DNA of 64,000 bases from Knoxdaviesia capensis (GCA_001510575.1 LNGK01000003.1:1045755-1109754); one strand, 5' to 3'; counted from the stretch's first letter, positions 1 to 12,534 are shown. Numbers and translations: made by a program. Notes: generated from the letters alone by a model not told the origin.

Positions 1-91
1 ATCAGGGTAATAAAAAGGCATGAAAACCACAATCACTAAAAACTCCCATGTGCGATGCCGAGCACTTCTATACCTCCCCGTGCCGTGCCCT

Positions 92-2389
92 CTAAAAGTC
101 CCACGTGCAGTGCACCCGCAGCGGGGGCAGATCCGGGATGCCGCCGACAAACTTGCCCGTCCGCTCAAACTGGCTCCACGCTTCGCGCGTAGCCGGATCG
201 TACTCCTCGATGGGAAGCTCCGTGTCCGGGTAGTAGGCCGGCGGGCCGTTGGGAAACATGATGCGCGTCCAGGTGCCGTCAAACTGGCGCACGCCCGCCA
301 CGCCGTCGGCGTTCAGCGCCACGGGCTTGCCCTTCCACGCCACAAGCTGGTTGTTCGCGCCGCGCGTGGCGTAGCTCTCCAGCGGAGGGTGCACCTTGGC
401 GCTTCCGGGCGCGTAGGGGTTCTCGGCAGGCTTGGGCGGAGCTGACGGCGCGGCGGCCGCCTGGCCGAAGCCGCCCTGAGCGGTGCCGTTCGCACTGCTC
501 TGTCCAAACGGCGACGCGCCGGGCGCGGCGCCGGCAGCAGCGCCAGTCGACATGAACGGGTTAGATCCATTCGCCGCAGCGGCGGGCTGCGGAGCTCCTG
601 AGAAGAACGGGTTGGCGGGTGCGGCGGTGCCCGAGGGCTGGCCAAATGGGTTGGCCGGCTTAGGCGACGGCGCGCCGAAGGGGTTCGCGGCCTGGGGTTG
701 GGTGTTTCCGAAGCCGGTGGTGCCCGAGGGCGCGGTGTTGGAGGCGCCAGCCGGCTGCGCAAACGGCGAGGGCTGGCCGAACGGGCTGGCGGTGGCAGCG
801 GCAGTTCCCGACGGTTGGCCGAAAGGATTGGCAGCAGGCGCTTTATTGGCAAAGGCGGAAAATCCGCCGCCCTGAGCGCCCCCAAACGGACTCGGGTTCT
901 GGCCGAGCGCGCTGGGTTGTCCAAACGCACTGGCGGCAGGAGCAGCGCCACCAAGCGCACTCGGCTGTCCAAAGGCACTGGTAGTAGGAGGAGCAGCTCC
1001 ACCAAGTGCACCGGGCTGGCCAAAGGCGCTGGTGGTCGGGGGGGCGCCGCCACCAAGCTGCGAAGCCTGTCCAAAGGCGGGGGTGCCGAACGGATTGGCA
1101 GGCTTTCCAAGTGTTGACGGTTGGCCAAAGGCACTGCCGGTTGTTTGCGCCGAGGGCTGGCCAAACGCACTTCCAGGAGCCTGCGCCTGGGGCTGGCCGA
1201 AGGGAGACGCCATCTTCGAGGGCTGGCCAAAGACCGAGCCAGAGGCAGGTGGAGTGTTTGCCGAGCCGCCAAAGGGGTTCGCAGCAGGAGTTGCCGAGGG
1301 GGTTCCGAAAGCTGACGGGGTTCCAAAGGCCGACGTGGGCTGCGACGGCTGGCCAAAGGCGGGGGCCGCTCCGAACGAGTTGGCAGCTTGGCCCAGAGCA
1401 CTGGGTCTGCCAAAGGCGCTGGCCGCAGGCGCCGCAGCAGGTGCGCCAAAGGTGGCGGTCGGCTTGCCGAAGGGGGTCGCCGAGGGCGACCGCATGTTGT
1501 CGACGGAGAACTTGCCGGAGGTGGCGGAGTTGGGGAAGCCCTGCTTGACGATGTCCAGTCGGTTGGGGTGCTGGTTCGCTGTGCTGAGAACAAACTGGAT
1601 GGCCGAGTCGATGTTGGTGGCGGCGTTTTGGATTTGGGACTGGGCGGTCTGGTAGAGGGTTTGGATGTCGTTAAGCTAAGGGGCCACGGAGGATGTCAGT
1701 CAACGAACGAGCGAGGGGGAGAGTTGTTGTGGTCTGTGTTCATTTCCTGGAGCTGTGAGTAGGAGGAGAGAGAGCATAAGGCAAGCCAAAGCCAAAGCCA
1801 AATGGCAGGGCAAGGCAAAGGAAAGGATGCAGGCTCGTACAGCTTGTTGCGGGTTACCGGCTTTCACGCCATTCTCGTAGTGCATCCGAATCTCCTCGGG
1901 GCTCTGCTCGCGCGGGTAGCCTCCGAACAGCTGGCCGGGAGCATCGCGGCCCGGCGAGTAGCACGACAGAATCCACTGCGGCACCTCGGCGGTGAGGTCG
2001 CGCTGGACGGTCTCTTTGGTGATCGAGTAGGGGACTGGAGGAATCAGAATCAGACAGCGTCAGTAAGGTTCGTGGGCGGCTGAGAAAGCCAGGGTCGGGT
2101 CGGGTTTCGGGGCCCGGCTCACGGGAAGCGCCTTGACGCGCGTTGTTGTAGTTGTTGCTAGACTGGGCGGTGTTGCTCGTGGCGCCAAAGGTGGCAAACC
2201 GGTTGTTCTGTTGCTGCTGGTTGGCGTTGCGGTTTGCGCCGGGATGCTGGTTCCGACAGTTATCTGCAGAGATACATGCAATCAGTCAGCGCTGAACGGG
2301 AGAAGCAGTTCGTGCGATGTTGTACTCGAGGGCTTACCGCCAAATTTGCAATAGCCGCTCTGGTAAAACCGGCAAATTTGCGACGACAT
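92..2389 (-). CDS. NUP42: CCCH zinc-finger FG-repeat nucleoporin (Nup42/Amo1-like)
   Basis: Four exons read by eye: 2389-2338, 2263-2123, 2034-1841 and 1675-92, all GT-AG and in phase, giving about 656 residues. The N-terminus (MSSQICRFYQSGYCKFGDNC...) carries one C-x7-C-x5-C-x3-H zinc finger, split by intron 1. A conserved middle part follows (PQWILSCYSPG), then a predicted helical stretch with the run SQIQNAATNIDSAIQFV. The long C-terminal half is dominated by FG repeats of the types AFGQPS, NPFG and SPFG. A CCCH finger plus FG repeats is the architecture of yeast Nup42/Rip1, fission yeast Amo1 and human NUP42, which sit on the cytoplasmic face of the nuclear pore and act in mRNA export with the Gle1/Dbp5 machinery. 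The role is inferred from that family. The start is the ATG directly before the finger. FG proteins diverge fast, so the orthologue name is less certain than the class. Confidence 0.8.
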
Positions 2390-2499
2390 CGTGAATGCGA
2401 TCCGGAGATTGTCGAGGTCGAGGGTGGGAGAGGTTGGAGAGGTTGGATGTGTCGATGGTGAGGGTCGAAGCGATCTTTGAAGCGATGGATTAGAGAGAG

Positions 2500-2530
<31 letters not shown>

Positions 2531-3150
2531 CTCGAATCGTTGAACTCGTGCCCAGACAGCGTACTGAGCTCAAGGTCTAGCACACCAACCGAGCGATAAA
2601 GAGATGGGGGCAATGGTGTCGGGAGAAAAGATGGGGAGAGGTTGGAAGAGAAAGAAAGATCGAATGAATGAAATGAGATGAAGCTGAGACGTGACAAAAA
2701 TTTGGTGTGTGGGTTAGCGCAGCTCGTTACTGATCGATTACTGGCTGGATGCACGCGCGCTAAACAGCTTACAGGCTTCCACAGGCTAAACTCAGGGACG
2801 TCTTCAGCGGGAAGTTGCACTGAAAGTCGGCCGGTCGTTCCTTCTTTCTTTTTTTTTTCTTGTTCCTTCCTGATCTGAGTGCGTTCGCGTCCGAGTCAGG
2901 ACAGCAGCAGATGCAAGTCCAATGGGTTACACACTTAGGGTTAATTCACTCAATGATCTATCACACTTCATGTTCATCCCAGCCGAGTCATAATGTTATC
3001 CATTTACTGCACAACTATATACCTCGGTCCTCTTCGATACACATCTCATGTGATCTCCCCTTGGTTCTTCATAACTCATCGGCTTTCCACTAGGGTTTTA
3101 TTTTTATCTTTACAAAGCTCATATGTCCCAGACCGCAACCGATCCGCCCC
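2390..3150. other. Intergenic: upstream of the nucleoporin, downstream of the GH5 gene
   Basis: No supported gene. It holds a GA microsatellite (2492-2530) that would lie in the nucleoporin leader or promoter, a poly-T run near 2849-2858, and a TTAGGGTTA element at about 2935. The rest is AT-richer sequence without a conserved reading frame. Confidence 0.6.
2492..2530. repeat. GA dinucleotide microsatellite
   Basis: A nearly pure GA tract of about 39 nt with one interruption (GCGA), about 100 nt upstream of the nucleoporin start codon. Read on the gene strand it is a CT-rich tract, as is common in leaders of filamentous-fungal genes. Confidence 0.85.
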
Positions 3151-3852
3151 CTACTTCGTGTACTCCAGCACGCCCTTGACCATGTTGGCATACGTCGTCT
3201 GGATGTACGTCGGGTTCCGCCAGTCCGACCAGTCGTGCTTCAGCAGGCCCCACGTCTCGTCGAAGTCGGCGGTGCCGGACCGCGTGTAGTAGCTGCCGAC
3301 CAGCACCCAGTAGAACCAGCCGGCGCGCTGCTCGGGCAGGTAGGTGCCGAGACACGTGGCGTAGGTGCTCTTGGACGACGAGTCCATCTGGTTGAAGCCG
3401 AACTCGGTCAGCATCACCGGGAACACGTTGCGCGTGGCCGCGTCGGCCGCGTTCATGCCCTGGAAGCCCTTGGTGTACAGGTTGTACGACAGCGAGCTGC
3501 AGCTGCCGATGCCGGTCTCGTAGTTGTGGATCTCCAGCACGAGCTTGTTGGCCGCCGCCGCCGGGAAGTCGGCCAGGCTGAACACGGCGGTGCCGGGGGT
3601 CAACGCCGTGCCCAGGAACACCGGGTTGATGTACGTGTCGTAGTTCAGGCCCGACAGGAACACGAGCACCTCCGGGTTGGCCTCGAGCACCGCGGCCGTG
3701 CCCTCGATCACGTACTTGTACCACGTCTGCCAGTTGTAGGTCGGGGTGAGCGCCGGGTTGTTGGACGGGTTGCGCGGCTCGTTGCGCAGCGAGATCGACA
3801 TGAAGTTGGGCCACGCCGACGCCTGGAGAAAGAATTTAGTTAGATCTGCGCC

Positions 3853-3883
<31 letters not shown>

Positions 3884-4553
3884 CGTAGTCGCCACTCTTC
3901 ACCGCCGGGGAGGAGAGACTTACGTGGGCCGTCATGTACCGCAGGCCGCGCACCCAGTTCTCGACGGGGAACTCCTTGTCGCCCCACCAGGCATTCCCGT
4001 CCTGCTCGCCGCAGCACCACTTGCCCTTGGAGATGTGGTTGTCGAGGTGGATGTAGATGTTCTTGCGCGCACACTCCTCGGCCACGGCGTCGTACACCTG
4101 CAGCCGCGTGGTGGCCTCGGTGAACTGCGGGTTGTTGGCCAGCACGCGCTGCAGCACGGCGCGGCCGGTGTCCTCGCCGAGCCCCTGCGTGAACGCCGTG
4201 GTCAGGTTGACGTCGTGGCGGCTGCCGCACGGGCTGTCGAAGATCTGGTCGACCAGCTCGATGGCAAAGGTCAGCCGGATGGCGTTCATGCCGGTCTCGG
4301 CGATGCGCGACACAATCGTCTCGATCGACTGGTACTGCAGGCCCTCCGGCACCATCACCTCGCCGTGGCCCGGCCAGTTGATCCCCGCGTACGTCACGTT
4401 GCGGCCCGACTTGTTGAGGATCCACCGCCCGTCCGTCCGCAGCGGGCCGTCCGGCCACGCCACCACCGCCTGTCTCTCGTCTACCGACGACGACGACGAC
4501 GGCGGCAACGCGGCGCAGAGCGCCGGCAGCAGCAGGAGCGTTAGCGAGCGCAT
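3151..4553 (-). CDS. Secreted glycoside hydrolase family 5 (cellulase-type)
   Basis: Two exons, 4553-3924 and 3822-3151, separated by a 101-nt GT-AG intron, giving 433 residues. It starts with a signal peptide (MRSLTLLLLPALCAALP) and a short Ser-rich linker. Family landmarks are the early strand NVTYAGINWPGHG, the strand IYIHLDNHIS, a SISLRNEPR motif whose Glu225 would be the acid/base, and VMLTEFGFN whose Glu350 would be the nucleophile. The protein ends just after the barrel, with no carbohydrate-binding module. GH5 enzymes hydrolyse beta-linked glucans or mannans extracellularly; I cannot fix the subfamily or substrate from sequence alone. The intron contains a CA microsatellite and separates the N-terminal barrel half from the catalytic half. 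Neighbouring genes give no pathway clue. Confidence 0.88.
3853..3880. repeat. CA microsatellite inside the GH5 intron
   Basis: An uninterrupted CA tract of about 28 nt (GT on the gene strand), entirely within the intron at 3823-3923. Length changes here would alter intron length but not the protein. Confidence 0.9.
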
Positions 4554-5312
4554 GGTTTGGTTTTTTTCTTTTGGGGCGGTGATTGGGGTTGCTGGGAGCT
4601 GGCAGGTTGGAGAGCAAAACAGAAGCTGGTTCAGTCTGAGAGCAGAAGAGCGCGTGCTGGTAAACTCACCACCGACTGGATATCCGGAGAAAGGGACATC
4701 GTATAAATATATATTGCGAGCAATATACTGTACTCCGTCACTGCGGCCACAAGCTGCAAAGTCACAGCCCAGGATCGACTCGCCGTAGTGTTCCCTGGTG
4801 GTAGAACGCCTGGCTCAATTGAATCCGGGGATAAAAGGCACACGCGATCCCCGCAAATGCTACTGTGCCATGTCTCCTCTCCACAGTCTCCAGTCTGCTG
4901 CTCCAATTCTTCTCTCCACACCGGCATACACACACACCATCGCCCCTTGAATTCTTCACGCAATGGTCCGCGACTCTCAGCATCCCGGATGGCCATATAT
5001 GCATAATAATGGACGTCCCCACATAGAACCCCCTCGGGGCTTGCGGACCGAGGCAGCAAACCGGCCGATGTGACCTTGGAGCAGATGTTCGGATGTCAGA
5101 GCAGCAAATTTGGGGAACCCTTGTGACTCTGGTCTACCGATTCCTAGATAAAAGAGCCGTCGCGTATATCGGCAGCAGGGATTCTGCCGGCTTATTGCCC
5201 CGGCTGTTTTGCTACAGAATCGTGGATCTTCAGCCAAACTCTGGCTTTCTATGAATTTCTTTTTTTTTTCCCCGCGTTGAAACTAAAATTAAGGTTTCCT
5301 GCTTTACATAAC
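4554..5312. other. Intergenic: GH5 promoter and P450 3' flank
   Basis: No supported gene. The part next to the GH5 start would be its promoter and leader; a TATA-like AT-rich stretch (ataaatatatat) lies near 4703-4716, about 150 nt upstream of the start codon. A poly-T tract near 5260-5270 lies just beyond the P450 stop. Short frames on both strands show no family resemblance. Confidence 0.5.
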
Positions 5313-7214
5313 TCACCCCCGCCGGCGGAACTCAACCATCGGCCCAGTCTTCATGCTCGTGAACGTGTCCGTCAGTTGATACTCGCCAGGCCGGTGGCGG
5401 CCATACTCGCTGGTCGGTCGGCCCTCGCCCGGATCTCGGATGCCCACCGCCTGGCGCATGTCGTACAGAAACAGCACGCGCGCAATCGTCACCGTCATCT
5501 CAATGTAGGCCAGGCCCTTGCCAATGCATCCACGCGGCCCAATAGAAAACGGGCAGAATGCAGACTGTGCCGCTTCGACGTCGGCCTCGGAAACCACCAC
5601 GCCCCCAGCTGCTCCCCCCCCTAGTGCTGCTGGTGATCCTGGTGCCCCGGGGAGCGCGGACCCGACCATCCACCGTTCTGGAAGGTAATCGAACGGCCGG
5701 GGGTAGTAGGCGGCGTTGTGGTGGATCGCATAGTGCGGGGTCCCAACCACAGTGCCGCCGGGGATAAACGCGCCGTCAATCGTCATGCCCCCCGCCCCAA
5801 CCTCGCGCGGCAGCAGGCCCCCAACCGACGGCGACATGCGCATGGCCTCGTCGATGCAGGCGCGCAGGTACGTGCACGCCGTCAGCGCGGGGCCGGGGGT
5901 GATCTCGTCGTCGCTGGCAAACGCCGCCCGCACCTCGGCGCTCGCGCGCGCCAGCGCCGCCGGCCACCGCACCAGGTAGAACAGCGTGGCGGCCATGGCG
6001 GTCGACGTGGTGTCCGACCCGGCAATGATCAGCAGGTTCGACTCGGCCCACAGCTCGGGGGTGGCAAAGCCCTGGCCGGTCTCGGGGTCACGCGCCGTCA
6101 GCAGGTGGTGGAAGAAGTCGCGCCGCCCCGCGTCATCCCCGAGAGCCGTGCGCGCCACCAGCTGGCTGCGGCTATACTGCATGTACTTGGCGCGGCCCGC
6201 AGCAATTCCGGGGAACAGCAGCCTGTCAAGCTTGAGCGTGTCGACAATGGGCATCGTTCCACACTAGACAGTCCCACAAATGGGTTAGCATGGTCACAGG
6301 ACACGCCCGAACCCGACATCCCCACAGGTGGCTACTACTACTCCACCTATATCAGTAATAGAGGTGTGTGTACTCACAATCAGGTGGCGGCGCGCGGCCG
6401 CACCCACCAGGTCCAGCGCATAGCGGTTCTCCGGGCCCTCGAGCATGCCAAACGGCTTGCCAAAGCACAGATCGCCCAGCACGTCCATGGCGAGGTAGTT
6501 GCACCAGTCGGCCATGTTCCGCGCCACCGACCAGCCCTTCCGGTCCGCAGTGGCCGCGCTGGCGTCACCGGTGCTGCTGCTGCCGCTGCTGCCAATCTGC
6601 TCGCAGAACGTGCGCACATTCTCCAGAATGTAGCGCTCCATCTCCTTCATCGCGGTCATCGAGAAGGCCTGCGACAGCACGCGGCGCTTGCGCGCGTGCA
6701 GCCGGCGGAAGCGCGTGTTGTGGGTGTTCGGCGCCGGGTGCACAAAGGCGTTGTAGAACTCGGCCTTCTCGACGTTCGCGCGGAACCCGTAGATCTCGTG
6801 CAGCGCCGACGCCGTGTTGAACGACACGCTGTTGGGGCCGAACCGCACCACGGCGCCTGTGATCGGGGAGAGCGGATATCAGCAGCCGGGTTGATAGCAA
6901 GGGGGGTTTTTGTTTTTGGTCTGCTGGCGGGCACTTACCATATTTCTCGTGGAGCCTCCACAAGTCCAAGTGGCGGTCGCCCTTCCACGCATGGTACAGC
7001 TGGTAGCTGTCGGTAAGCTTCGCCAGGGTCGGGCCGGGGAACTTCGCCAACGGGTGGAAGAAGATCTGGTAGACACAGTAGCCGGCGGTCTGTTTTTTTT
7101 TCTCTGTTAACTGGTGTCATTCACGTCTGTAGTCGCATGTCAACTTACAAACACCGCCAGGCCCAGCCCCACGTACGTGAGAATCTCCGCGAGGTGTCCA
7201 ATATGGATGACCAT
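5313..7214 (-). CDS. Cytochrome P450 monooxygenase
   Basis: Four exons (7214-7149, 7089-6939, 6856-6378, 6263-5313), all in phase, giving 548 residues. An N-terminal membrane anchor (ILTYVGLGLAVF) is followed by the microsomal FHPLAKFPGP hinge. Family motifs are complete: the I-helix oxygen-activation motif AGSDTTST (313-320), ExxR as EAMR (371-374), PERW (427-430), and the haem loop FSIGPRGCIGKG with the thiolate ligand Cys478. Overall style resembles the fungal class often annotated as benzoate 4-monooxygenase or isotrichodermin hydroxylase-like, but the substrate cannot be read from sequence. It is anchored in the ER membrane and should need NADPH-P450 reductase. No biosynthetic core enzyme lies nearby, so there is no evidence for a secondary-metabolite cluster. 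A Gly/Ala-rich insertion precedes the haem loop. Confidence 0.92.
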
Positions 7215-8136
7215 GATGTCGTTCCTTGCTTTCTGTCTGTTATGTTCTGTTGATCAGTCAATCTGTCGATCTGGAAGTTCGGTCTGTAGTTCTTTCACAG
7301 CCAGCGTGAAGCTCAAAGTTCGGTCGTTGGACGGGAGGAAGAGGGGAGAGTATAAGAAGGATTTCCTGATTCGGAAACCGCTGTAGGCCGACGGTATGCG
7401 GGAGCGCCGGCTTTGTTTGCTTGATACGAGCTTGTGCTGCAAAACCAGAAAGACAGACCCAGAACGTCCAGGACTTTTACATGTGTTCTATGCAGTCTTC
7501 CAGATAAGATGCACGCTGATTTGCCTATCAGTAGCCCCGACTCCCCCCCACCCCCCATTCCCCGCGCATCATCATCGTGAACACGACACCGGAGAGATAA
7601 GACAGAGTCAGACCATCTCTCTCTCAGCGCGCTGTCTTTCGCAAGCAGCCTGACCTCATACCGGACTCCGTCATACTCTTTCTCAGACGCCTGACTCAGC
7701 TGACATACCGAGCAGTTCGTGGTTCAGTAAAGCCGTCCTTGGGCCGGATGTCGGTGAGCCGGCCAGAGCAGAGGGCACGGTTTCGTTGGTTTCCACCTCT
7801 GCCCACCAGCAAACAGGAACTTTGGGAATGTCACAACAAAGGCGCTGGCTGGCTGCATCCCGCATGCGGCGTGTGAAACAAACAACCGAAGCTCGGCTAC
7901 CACCGGCATGCCGCACTTGCCAACTTTCGCTCCCTCCCTCCCTCCCATGTTCCTTCCCTGAAATACATCCATACAAACGCAAAAATGTCTAAAAGTTCCT
8001 AGCGCCGGGGTAAACCCCACACGAACCAGCCTTTTTTTCTTCCAGGGCTCGTTGGCGCTAGGCCTTCCTTGCCCCAGACCATCAAGTGACACAACGTTGA
8101 AATATTATGGTTAGGACTTTGTGCCACTATCACTGG

Positions 8137-8199
8137 AAGAAAAAAAAAAAAGAAAAGAAAAAGAAAGAAAAAGAAAAGAAAAAGAAAGAAAAAGAGACG
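8137..8199. repeat. Purine-rich GAAAA-type low-complexity tract
   Basis: About 60 nt of A and G only, built from GAAAA and GAAAGAAA units. Confidence 0.8.
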
Positions 8200-8352
8200 G
8201 AACATCAAAACGAAGGGAATACAGTATAGTGAACATGACGTACAAATAGAGAAAAATAAATACATGTAGATTAGAAACGTACAGGAAGTTGTAAGACAGA
8301 CATAAGAAAGAGAGAACGCGCCGCTCAACAGATACCCCGCCGCCAACTGTAC

Positions 8353-8374
8353 AGATAGATAGATAGATAGATAA
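8353..8374. repeat. GATA tetranucleotide microsatellite
   Basis: About five copies of GATA in the 3' flank of the Cwh43 gene. Confidence 0.85.
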
Positions 8375-8446
8375 GTGAACCGGAAGTGAAATCCCTCATG
8401 CGAGCATTCGACACCAGATTTATGTGTCTATGATCCAGACCACCCT

Positions 8447-11400
8447 TTACGCATAGTAGCGCGGCCCGTCAAACACATGGTACGCGTGTCCGCGCACGCC
8501 CTTGCCGCGGAACAGCGCCGGGAACCGCCACCCCTCGCGCACCTGCGACTCGTCGACCTGGCGGTTGCGCTCCTCCTCCGTCCGCGCCTCCAGCGCCTCA
8601 ACCTCGCCCGCCGCCACGTTCGGGATCGCAAACTTGGCCACCTGCAGCTCCGTGTCGGTGATCGTGCTGCGGCTGACGCGCGCGTAGCCCGTGCGCCGCA
8701 GCCCCTTGTACAGGATGTACTCGCACCAGCGGTCCCAGTCGCTCGGGTCGACGTCGTGCATCGAGCTCTGCTCGCCCACGTACGTGTGGTAGTTGCCCTC
8801 CAGCGGCTTGGTCACCAGGTAGCTGAGCAGGAACGCCGGCCGCGGCGTCGACTTCATCAGCTTGGCCAGATACAGCGACTGCAGCCGCCGGTCCTCCGGG
8901 TCCTCCTCCTGGCCCGAGTGGAACACAAACACGTCGATCAGCTCGCCGTACACATCCAGCGTGGCGTGGATGGCCGGCGCCAGCTCGCCCACCGGGCTGG
9001 GCAGCAGGTGGTGCGTCGAGTTCACAATCGGGAACTTGGACAGCAGCGCCGCTCCCCACGTGTGCTTGTTGGGGCCCGGTCCGTAGTCGACGTACATGCC
9101 CAGGTCGTGCGCAAGGAACTGCGTCGTGTCACGGTTGCCCATGATGATGCGCTGCAGATCCGACTCCAGCAGCCCAATGACATCAACCTCCATCTCGCGG
9201 ATCAGATCGCGCATGCGGTGCTCCGACGACCACATGTCGTTGTCGAGAGAGAAGTGGATCGTCCAGATGCCCGCCGTCAGGATGCGGTCCTCCGCGTGGT
9301 ACGGCTTGTAGTCGTTGGTGGGGAACCGCATGAACGACGCACAGAGGAACACCACATTGATCGCCGCCGCAACATAGCCAGTGTACTTGCGGTGGCTCAT
9401 GTTGGCCGCCGGCCGCCGGCCGCCCTTGGGCATCTGGGGCCCCGCCTTGTGGCCGGTGATGGCGAGGTCAAACACTCCGCAGCCAATCTGCACCATCATG
9501 CACGTCATGATCCAGTCGGTGTGCTCGCGCACAAGGGGTCCGCCCGGAACGAACGCGTAGGCCACAACCCACACGTGGAACAGAACCATAAAGTTGTAGA
9601 TCAGGAATCCCAGGCCAAATGTCATCGCGGGGCTCTTCTTCGCACCAGCAGAGATCATCGGAACCGCCACCGCGGGGAGATACCAGGCAAGGGTAAGCGC
9701 ACCAATGTATCCCTTCCAGTTGCTGAACGCAGTGACCAGGACCGCCCCGACGCACGCAACAACGTACGCGAGCCAGCTTCCCGCCAGCCGAGACCGGTAC
9801 ATGCCGGTAAGCACACCGGCCGTCATCGCCGCAATGGTCAGATAGCCGTGGGTCGACGACTGCGGGCCGCGCACCGGGTAGCCCTCCCAGACCCACAGGA
9901 TCATGGTGCTAGTGTCGGAAAGCAGCGAGTGGAGAGCAAAGAACAGACCGCCCAGGCCCGCCGCCGAAAGCCAGCAGGACCACGCCGAGCTGGGCTTGCG
10001 CACCGACGGCTCGGCACCGGGCGTCAGCGGAGCCCGGCGAAGGAAGCGAAGCACGGCAATCGCGCCGATGCCCAGGCCGATGGCGTTGATTCCGCCGTTC
10101 TTGTCGTGCATGATCGGCCACACCGGGTTGTTGGTGAACCAGGCAAACTTCAGCGTCGACGACAGCATCAAGCCGAGCAGCCAGGCAACCACGCGGGACT
10201 CCAGCCGCGCATCGTGTCCGGCATCACCAAACCACGACGCCGTCCATCCCAGAGAGGCCATCGACACACCAAAGCCGATCGTGAACAGCCGGTTGACCGG
10301 CGCCTGCACCAAGTAGGCGGCGACGCCCGACAGTGACAGCACGTGGACGAACCACTGGTTCTTGACAATGAGCGTGCGCAGAGGTCGGATCGCCAGGATA
10401 AAGGGGGAAATGGTAGTCATCACCAGGGCCTCGTAGCCCGAGATGCCCATGTGCCACAGAGGGAAGTCTACGTCAAAGTCGGTCAGTTCTGTATCACGCA
10501 CGGTTCGAACAGGCGGTAGCACTTACACCAGATGGTAACACCAAGACTGGTCAGGATGGTCCAGAAGACAAACTATAAATGTCCGTTAGTAAAGGAACCA
10601 ACATTACCCGGAGCACGGAAATGGCAAACTTACTCCGTGGTAGACATCAGCGGCCACATCAATGAGCTGCATGATGCTAAAGTTGGCGGAGTCCGCGGCC
10701 TTCCACTTGCTACTACACCGACCGTTAGTATGGGCAGATGCAAAAAGGAAAAAAGTGGGAGGATCGAACATACTCTTTCTCCTTCTCAAGGACAGCAGAT
10801 GGCACAGGCGACCTATGTAACAGCAAAGTCATGAAAATTTAGAATCGATTTCCAAAACCCTTAAAACGTATCTTTTTGTACATCATTCTCAGATTCAAAG
10901 GCGTTGTCCGATAGAATTCCGTGCCGCATTCATTTCTACATATATCATCAAATGGGAAGCCGCTGCACGTACCCCATGCTCTTTCCATTGACATCCTTGA
11001 CAACGAGCTCGAAGGAACTAAAGTCGTAGGCCGTCACGGCATCGAAGGCGACATCGAAGAGGATCAACGACCACTCGAAGAAGGCGTAGGTGGTGTAGGC
11101 TATGAGAATCGACGGAAGCGCGCGTTAGAGTATATTCCCCTAGGGCGGGAAGGAGGATCAACAGCAAACAACGCAGTCACCTACCGCCAGGCACACGGTG
11201 CACCTTGTGCTGAATGAAGAAGTAGACCATCGGCACGAGCGAGCCGAAGAACATGCCGGAAATGATCTTGCGGTACTTCACGGCCTTCGCATTCGGCGGG
11301 CTGGTCATGATGCAGCCAATGGTCCACGGGAGCGTCGCAACGAGATACGAGATCATGAAAATGTCGTGCCAGTCGTGGTCGTCGGTCGACGTGACATAGG

Positions 11401-11941
11401 TCCAGCCGCCACAGGTCATCGTCCGCAGCGCACCCATGAACGCCACAACATTGGGCATGGTGTGGCCGGGCTTCCGCGTCATGACATACCAGAGTCCGAC
11501 GAGCGCAAAGCGGGGGCCTACAGACGATATCTTAGCAAAGAATAAACAAGCCGAAGAATCATATACCCGTCGGAGATACGGACTGACCGGATGTAAGCGC
11601 GATAAACAGTTGGAAGAAGGAGCGTTCGGGATAGCGGTCGCCGATGGTCGCCGACACCGATGGGAACCATTCGTCGGGGTATCCGAACCACTCATTTTGC
11701 ACAATCTTGTGGTAGTGCAGCAACGAGCCGACAATGAGGGCGCTGAGAAAGGCGGCTAGGAAGCACGGGGAAAACGTCAGGACGAAGTCCGAAGACAACA
11801 ACGGGAGCATGGGTGCTCGCTTCAAGGATGGAGGGGTCGGTCACGTCACGTACCGTAGGCAAGGCCGGTGTGCGCCCACGAAATCCATTTGCCGTTCACC
11901 GTCAAGACGACCGCGCCGTCTTTATCTTTGTAGCCAGCCAT
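8447..11941 (-). CDS. CWH43: Cwh43 GPI-anchor lipid-remodelling protein (PGAP2 + PGAP2IP fusion)
   Basis: Eight exons fit in phase: 11941-11854, 11815-11567, 11517-11185, 11099-10973, 10812-10774, 10712-10634, 10572-10527 and 10467-8447. They give 993 residues, close to the 953 of yeast Cwh43. The N-terminal part is a PGAP2/FRAG1-like multi-spanning domain. After it comes a long polytopic region, entered at the IWYFPLWHMGISGYEA segment. The C-terminal third is a soluble endonuclease/exonuclease/phosphatase-like domain with VDVIGLLESDLQR, VFVFHSGQEEDPEDRRLQ and DVDPSDWDRWCEYILYKG. In yeast, Cwh43 installs ceramide on GPI anchors in the ER and affects cell-wall integrity; that role is inferred here from homology. 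Fungi carry the two parts fused, animals as two genes. Small exons 5 (39 nt) and 7 (46 nt) are easily missed by automatic annotation. Confidence 0.92.
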
Positions 11942-12534
11942 GACGGGCCAAATTGGGGGACCGAGAATACAGACACGAAGACGATTAAATTTGGATTGAA
12001 GAAGAAGCAGAAGCAGAAAAAAAAGCTATGAATGAACGACTAAGAAAATAGTAATGAGCGGAGTGATCAAGTCAATGATGCAAACCCCCCGGGGACCCAA
12101 GAGGCTCGATGGAAATGAAACGCAAACAACAGATATCGAAAGAAGCCGATGCTTCACCGTCAGACAGAAGTTAACACATTGAAGGAGGAAAAAAAGGTGG
12201 AAGTCGGCCGAAGGAAGCTATCAGGATCAGGACACTGCTGACCCCCTGGAAAAGCAGATGGGATGGACGGTTCCAGTGCCTCGGCTCGCCCAAGCCACAT
12301 TGGCGATGTGCCACAGTGAACCCACTGTGGCGCCTTATCTTATCGGGTTTCTTTTTTTTTTTTCTTTTTTTCTTTTGCTTCTTCATGGTCGCCCACCACA
12401 AACAAGACCAGTGTATTCCTCTCTCCAGCACGGCATTGTCTTTCATCTAGAGTAGTTTCCTCTCGTTCACCAATACTCAACTACGCTTCACCCATACGAT
12501 CCCCAGCATCTCATACATCCCACCCACCAGGAAC
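11942..12534. other. Divergent promoter between Cwh43 and Utp6
   Basis: A gap of 593 nt between two genes transcribed away from each other. It contains an A-rich stretch near the Cwh43 start and a poly-T tract (12352-12375), which could form part of the pyrimidine-rich leader of UTP6. No gene seen. Confidence 0.6.

Larger units (their letters stand above)
7215..8446. other. Intergenic: P450 promoter and Cwh43 3' flank
   Basis: No supported gene in about 1.2 kb. It contains a purine-rich (GAAAA/GAAAGAAA)n tract at 8137-8199 and a GATA tetranucleotide repeat at 8353-8374, the latter about 75 nt beyond the Cwh43 stop. Open frames across the purine tract are low-complexity artefacts. Confidence 0.55.

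Noticed and set aside
5718..7016. A 432-codon plus-strand frame across the P450 gene
   Set aside because: It runs straight through P450 introns and exons and has no recognisable domain; the P450 motifs are all on the minus strand.
8137..8346. A frame rich in Phe/Leu over the purine tract
   Set aside because: Low-complexity translation of a GAAAA repeat, not a transmembrane protein.
8477..10336. A 619-codon open frame antisense to Cwh43
   Set aside because: Arg/His/Pro-rich product typical of the complement of GC3-rich coding sequence; the minus strand has a full family match.
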